DNA of 10,471 bases from Clostridia bacterium. Its GTDB lineage: Bacteria > Bacillota_A > Clostridia > UBA1212 > UBA1255. The stretch spans positions 1 through 10,471 of the forward strand of contig JAFWZH010000225.1 in assembly GCA_017522515.1 (NCBI GenBank). The letters run 5' to 3'. Shown one piece after another: positions 7,800 through 10,471 of the stretch. Positions within the stretch are counted from its first letter, which is position 1, and the number at the start of each line of letters is the position of its first letter. The notes under the pieces are model-generated. The model did no database searches. It saw nothing but the letters and a program-made list of their open reading frames with translations, and was not told the DNA's origin. Made by a program: the position numbers and the translations under genes.

Positions 7800-8266
7800 G
7801 AAAAGTTTTTATTTCATATTCGATAGAAGACCGCAATTTACACTTGATAACATTGCTGTTAGAACATTTGCGAAAAAATAATTTTGACGTTGTCGTTTCA
7901 AATCCAGGAATGGATTCTACTATGCGGATAATAAATGCAAATTTATTTATAGGCATTGTTACAAACAATAGCAATAGTATTAATTATGTTATTAATGAAT
8001 GGAGAATAGCAAATAGAAACAATATTCAAAAGATATTAATTGTTGAGGATGGAGTAACAATTAATGATAGTAATATATCTTACATAAGATTCAGTCGTTC
8101 AAATCCACAAAAAGCAATAAATGAATTATTTAACCTTAATAAGTCTGAAATTCCAGCTCCGAAAAAGAAAAAAGATAGTGATGACACGTTGTCAAATGTA
8201 TTAACTGGTGTTGCAATAATTGCTGGTGTTGCTGCATTAATAAGTTTGCTAAGTAAAGATAAATAG
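7796..8266 (+). CDS. TIR-like domain protein with a C-terminal membrane anchor
   Basis: A 156-aa protein. Residues 1-10, MRKVFISYSI followed by ED, are a TIR box-1 pattern. STMRIINANLFIGIVTNNS (41-59) and SINYVINEWRIA (61-72) follow the order seen in bacterial TIR domains, making E68 the candidate NADase glutamate. The domain appears to end near residue 115. A basic, flexible linker (APKKKK at 121-126) leads to a hydrophobic segment at about 133-152 (VLTGVAIIAGVAALISLL) and a short SKDK tail. This looks like a single-pass tail anchor with the TIR domain inside the cell. Many bacterial TIR proteins make signalling molecules from NAD or deplete it. Membrane tethering of such a small TIR next to an Mrr-like nuclease is not a pairing I know. 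TIR divergence is considerable, so a catalytically dead TIR-fold sensor is possible. Confidence 0.72.
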   Translation: MRKVFISYSIEDRNLHLITLLLEHLRKNNFDVVVSNPGMDSTMRIINANLFIGIVTNNSNSINYVINEWRIANRNNIQKILIVEDGVTINDSNISYIRFSRSNPQKAINELFNLNKSEIPAPKKKKDSDDTLSNVLTGVAIIAGVAALISLLSKDK

Positions 8267-8286
8267 GCAATGGCTTTGATTTCAAT

Positions 8287-8294
8287 TATTTTTG
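8287..8294 (+). promoter_or_regulatory. Candidate -7 promoter element for the DUF1016/YhcG gene
   Basis: TATTTTTG matches TAnnTTTG exactly and lies in the 114-base gap after the TIR-like gene. No TTTG occurs at the expected -33 spacing, so support is partial. Transcription would start near 8300, placing the repeat unit (8295-8353) in the untranslated leader. No equivalent -7 element precedes the second repeat copy. Confidence 0.35.
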
Positions 8295-8353
8295 CACATC
8301 CCAAACGTCCCAATCCCGTATAAAAATTAGGCAGATGTAAAGGGAGGAAATGG
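8295..8353 (+). repeat. Leader repeat, copy 1 (upstream of the YhcG-type gene)
   Basis: CACATCCC (8295-8302) is followed after 15 bases by GTATAAAAATTAGGCAGA (8318-8335), then AAAGGGAGGAA and TGG ending at 8353. Copy 2 sits at 9471-9522 in the same order. Over the 36-base core the copies differ by two substitutions and one inserted A. The AGGGAGGA part looks like a strong ribosome binding site but is about 30 bases from the ATG at 8381. It is followed by a long purine tract to about 8396. Confidence 0.85.
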
Positions 8354-8380
8354 AAGAGAGGAAAAAGGAAAGGAACGAAT

Positions 8381-9457
8381 ATGGAAGAGAAAAAAGATAT
8401 AATAAAAGTAGAAAATACAGAAGTTCTTACTTCGAATACAGATTTGCTGAACCTAGCCGATAAAATATCGCAAGAAGTTGTGCGAAAAAGGCGTTCAATG
8501 GCAATCAATATCAATGCAACAATAGTTGAAACATATTGGAATGTAGGAAGATATATCGTTGAGTTTGAGCAAAAAGGGAATACAAAGGCAAAATACGGAG
8601 CTTCGCTTCTTACCAACCTTTCTAAAATTTTAAGGGCAAAAGTCGGGCGAGGTTATAGTCGTCCTAACTTAAACAATATGCGTAAGTTCTACCTAATGTA
8701 CCCAATTTGTCAGACATCTGAAAAATCTTTAGTTCCCCCAATATGTCAGACATTGTCTGACAAATTAACCTGGTCTCACATCTGTGAACTCATCACTATA
8801 GACGACCCTTTGGAACGCGAGTTTTACGAAAAAGAATGTATCTCAGGGAACTGGGATGTGCGGACTTTGCACCGCCAAATGGAAAGCGGTCTGTTTATGC
8901 GTCTGGCTCAAAGCAAAGACAAGGAAGGTGTATTGCAGTTGGCGCACGTAGGTCTGCAAATTCAAACGGCGGAAGATGTTGTGAAAGATACCTATACACT
9001 TGAATTTCTTGGCATAGAAGATAAGAAACAATATAAAGAAAGCGACTTGGAGCAAAAGTTGATAGACAATATGCAGACTTTTCTGCTGGAACTGGGGAAA
9101 GGCTTCGCCTACATTGGACGCCAGTATCCGCTTACAATCAACAATGTACACTATCATATCGATTTGGTTTTTTATCATCGTATCTTGAAATGTTTCGTAT
9201 TGATTGACTTGAAGAAAGGTGCAGTAAAGCACAAGGACATCGGACAGATGAATATGTATATTGGATATTTTGCCAAGGAAGAAAATGTAGAAGGCGACAA
9301 TCCACCCATTGGAATTATCCTTGGCCATTACAAAGATGAACTTATGGTGGAATACGCAACATACGGAATGGACACTAATCTTTTTGTTTCTAAATACGAA
9401 CTGTATCTTCCTGACAAAGAAGAATTAAGAAGATTGGTCGCCAATATTCTAAAATGA
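8381..9457 (+). CDS. DUF1016/YhcG-family PD-(D/E)XK nuclease-like protein
   Basis: A 358-aa protein with the usual two-part YhcG plan. The N-terminal DUF1016 region, about 25-175, contains ATIVETYWNVGRYIVEFEQ (47-65), YGASLLTNLSKIL (72-84), GRGYSRPNLNNMRKFYL (89-105), LTWSHICELI (129-138) and EREFYEKECI (145-154). The C-terminal nuclease-fold region has FAYIGRQYPL (242-251), D261 in YHIDLVFYHR, D276-L-K278 in FVLIDLKKG and GQMNMYIGYF (288-297). The active-site acid at 276 is Asp, which the PD-(D/E)XK pattern allows. Members are common near restriction-modification loci and mobile elements, but I know of no settled biochemical role, so the function stays open. Residues 108-127 contain a duplicated PICQT motif encoded by DNA repeats. 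The gene is flanked by matching leader repeats, and its composition is less AT-rich than the preceding TIR and Mrr genes, suggesting a separate origin. Confidence 0.88.
   Translation: MEEKKDIIKVENTEVLTSNTDLLNLADKISQEVVRKRRSMAININATIVETYWNVGRYIVEFEQKGNTKAKYGASLLTNLSKILRAKVGRGYSRPNLNNMRKFYLMYPICQTSEKSLVPPICQTLSDKLTWSHICELITIDDPLEREFYEKECISGNWDVRTLHRQMESGLFMRLAQSKDKEGVLQLAHVGLQIQTAEDVVKDTYTLEFLGIEDKKQYKESDLEQKLIDNMQTFLLELGKGFAYIGRQYPLTINNVHYHIDLVFYHRILKCFVLIDLKKGAVKHKDIGQMNMYIGYFAKEENVEGDNPPIGIILGHYKDELMVEYATYGMDTNLFVSKYELYLPDKEELRRLVANILK
8701..8766 (+). repeat. Nested direct and inverted repeats inside the YhcG-type gene
   Basis: CCCAATTTGTCAGACAT (8701-8717) recurs as CCCAATATGTCAGACAT (8737-8753), 36 bases (12 codons) apart and in frame, with one mismatch. 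TGTCAGACATTGTCTGACA (8744-8762) is a perfect 9-base-arm palindrome with a one-base centre. AATTTGTCAGACA (8704-8716) is also an exact inverted match of 8754-8766. The encoded peptides are PICQTSE and PICQTLSD. Confidence 0.9.
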
Positions 9458-9470
9458 AAAGGGCAACCCA

Positions 9471-9522
9471 CACATCCCTAATTTACTGTATAAAAATTAG
9501 GCAGACGCAAAGGGAGGAATGG
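9471..9522 (+). repeat. Leader repeat, copy 2 (upstream of the AbiH-family gene)
   Basis: CACATCCC (9471-9478) is followed after 9 bases by GTATAAAAATTAGGCAGA (9488-9505), then AAAGGGAGGAA and TGG ending at 9522, matching copy 1 at 8295-8353. This copy additionally contains an 8-base inverted repeat, CCTAATTT/AAATTAGG (9477-9484 and 9494-9501) with a 9-base loop. It is not followed by a T run, so it is not a convincing intrinsic terminator for the preceding gene. Confidence 0.85.
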
Positions 9523-9533
9523 TAAGACAAATA

Positions 9534-9565
9534 TTTGTGTAAAATCAAAACTGAACGAAAATTTG
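9534..9565 (+). promoter_or_regulatory. Weak candidate promoter for the AbiH-family gene
   Basis: TTTG at 9534-9537 and AAAATTTG at 9558-9565 are 20 bases apart, the expected spacing of -33 and -7 elements in Bacteroidota, but the -7 box lacks the leading T of TAnnTTTG. The leader to the ATG at 9581 would be about 10 bases. Tentative. Confidence 0.2.
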
Positions 9566-9580
9566 TAAAATAAATCGATA

Positions 9581-10471
9581 ATGAACAGAATAATTCTCAT
9601 CGGCAACGGATTTGACTTGGCATACGGACTGAAGACAAGTTATGCCGATTTTATTGACTGGTACTGGGAGCAGAGGATAAATACTCTGAAATCCGAACAT
9701 ACGAACGAAAGCGACGATGGACTTTGCAAATTAATAATCAACTATGGTATTTGGAGCAGCTATTATACAGATGCCAGCACTTTTAACAAATTGAGTATCT
9801 ATGATATATTGAACAATATCCAAAGCCAGAAAGATAAATTTAAGGTCATACCTTCTAGATTGTTTCAAGGAATAATAACGGAACTAAATGACAAAAAATG
9901 GGTGGACATTGAAAACGAATATTACAATTTGCTGACTTCGATTGATGATAGTGGCGAAATAAAAGGCATCAACAACGAGCTAGGCATTATCAAGAAATAT
10001 CTGGCTGACTATCTAAAGGAAATAGAGAAAAACACTGCAAATCCTTCCATCAACTACGATATAGAAAACATTTTGTTCAGACCGATACTGGCAAAGGATG
10101 TTGCTGTCAGCTCTTCCGATGTTTTCTGGGATATCGTTGACGACAGGTTGAAATACAAAGACCATAAGTTAAGTGAATTAATTGATGGCTATCATAAGAT
10201 ACAATATAGTGCAAGTCATGTTAAAGAATTTAAGGAAAGAGGCGGATCTGTTGATTGCATAAAAGCCGAAACATCCGGATACCCAATTGAACTTTTGTTG
10301 CCTGACAGAATAATGCTCTTGAATTTTAACTATACTGATATTGCTGACAAATATTTCCCCAAGAATTCGGATAAATTTATTGTCAATCATATTCATGGCA
10401 CATTGAATAATTTTGAAAACATAATATTTGGATACGGCGACGAGCAGGATAAGACATTCAAGGACTTGCAG
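9581..10471 (+). CDS. AbiH-family abortive infection protein, 3' end outside window
   Basis: An open frame of 297 codons starts at ATG 9581 and has no stop before the window ends. The N-terminus MNRIILIGNGFDLAYGLKTSYADFIDWY is the hallmark of the AbiH family: a hydrophobic strand, the GNGFDLA loop and a KTSY-x-DF segment. Near the window end, MLLNFNYTDIADKYF, VNHIHGTLNN and IIFGYGDE match the family's second conserved block (FNYT, IHG, FGxGD). AbiH was named for a lactococcal plasmid gene that blocks phage growth by abortive infection; its biochemical action is not established. The glycine loop suggests nucleotide binding (inference). A gap of 123 bases, holding leader repeat copy 2, separates it from the YhcG-type gene. 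Only a C-terminal part should be missing, since both conserved blocks are present. Confidence 0.87.
   Translation, partial: MNRIILIGNGFDLAYGLKTSYADFIDWYWEQRINTLKSEHTNESDDGLCKLIINYGIWSSYYTDASTFNKLSIYDILNNIQSQKDKFKVIPSRLFQGIITELNDKKWVDIENEYYNLLTSIDDSGEIKGINNELGIIKKYLADYLKEIEKNTANPSINYDIENILFRPILAKDVAVSSSDVFWDIVDDRLKYKDHKLSELIDGYHKIQYSASHVKEFKERGGSVDCIKAETSGYPIELLLPDRIMLLNFNYTDIADKYFPKNSDKFIVNHIHGTLNNFENIIFGYGDEQDKTFKDLQ

Noticed and set aside
8350..8380. Earlier ATG at 8350 as start of the YhcG-type gene
   Set aside because: It is out of frame with 8381 (31 bases away) and opens only a short purine-coded frame without family features.

Overview
The window looks like a piece of a Bacteroidales-type genome (Bacteroides, Prevotella or Parabacteroides relatives). 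The reasons are poor Shine-Dalgarno usage at most starts, matches to the Bacteroidota -7 promoter element TAnnTTTG (800-807 and 8287-8294), and a BRO/DinD-like gene that resembles Bacteroidota members of that family. This assignment is an inference from style; there is no rRNA or core marker gene. TGA is a normal stop here (6482-6484, 7797-7799, 9455-9457), so the standard bacterial code applies.

Layout, with every gene on the + strand. (1) 1-703: a BRO/DinD-like gene broken by one in-frame TGA at 275-277. It is visibly more GC-rich than what follows. (2) 704-829: a gap with a candidate promoter. (3) 830-4434: a two-gene restriction-modification system. It consists of a PD-(D/E)XK nuclease fused to an adenine methylase, plus a two-TRD specificity subunit, with no HsdR motor in view. 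(4) 4436-5029: an unrecognised 197-aa protein. (5) 5048-7170: a Septu-like pair, PtuA ATPase and PtuB HNH nuclease, overlapping at ATGA, with no retron reverse transcriptase between or beside them. (6) 7230-8266: an Mrr-like nuclease gene overlapping at ATGA a small TIR-like gene that ends in a membrane anchor. This is the least familiar module here. (7) 8381-9457: a DUF1016/YhcG-type PD-(D/E)XK protein, bracketed by two near-identical leader repeats. (8) 9581 to the window end: an AbiH-family abortive-infection gene, cut by the edge.

The window is therefore a dense, one-directional defence island. From 830 to 8266 the genes are packed with overlaps or gaps of at most 59 bases, so they could be one long transcript or two. 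Likely work split: the R-M.S complex marks self DNA by adenine methylation and cuts unmarked DNA. PtuAB is a nuclease system gated by an ATPase. Mrr plus TIR could join DNA sensing or cleavage to NAD or membrane attack. YhcG and AbiH form a separate downstream accessory block.

No intergenic stretch exceeds about 126 bases. No tRNA, rRNA, CRISPR array, transposase, integrase or convincing intrinsic terminator was seen.
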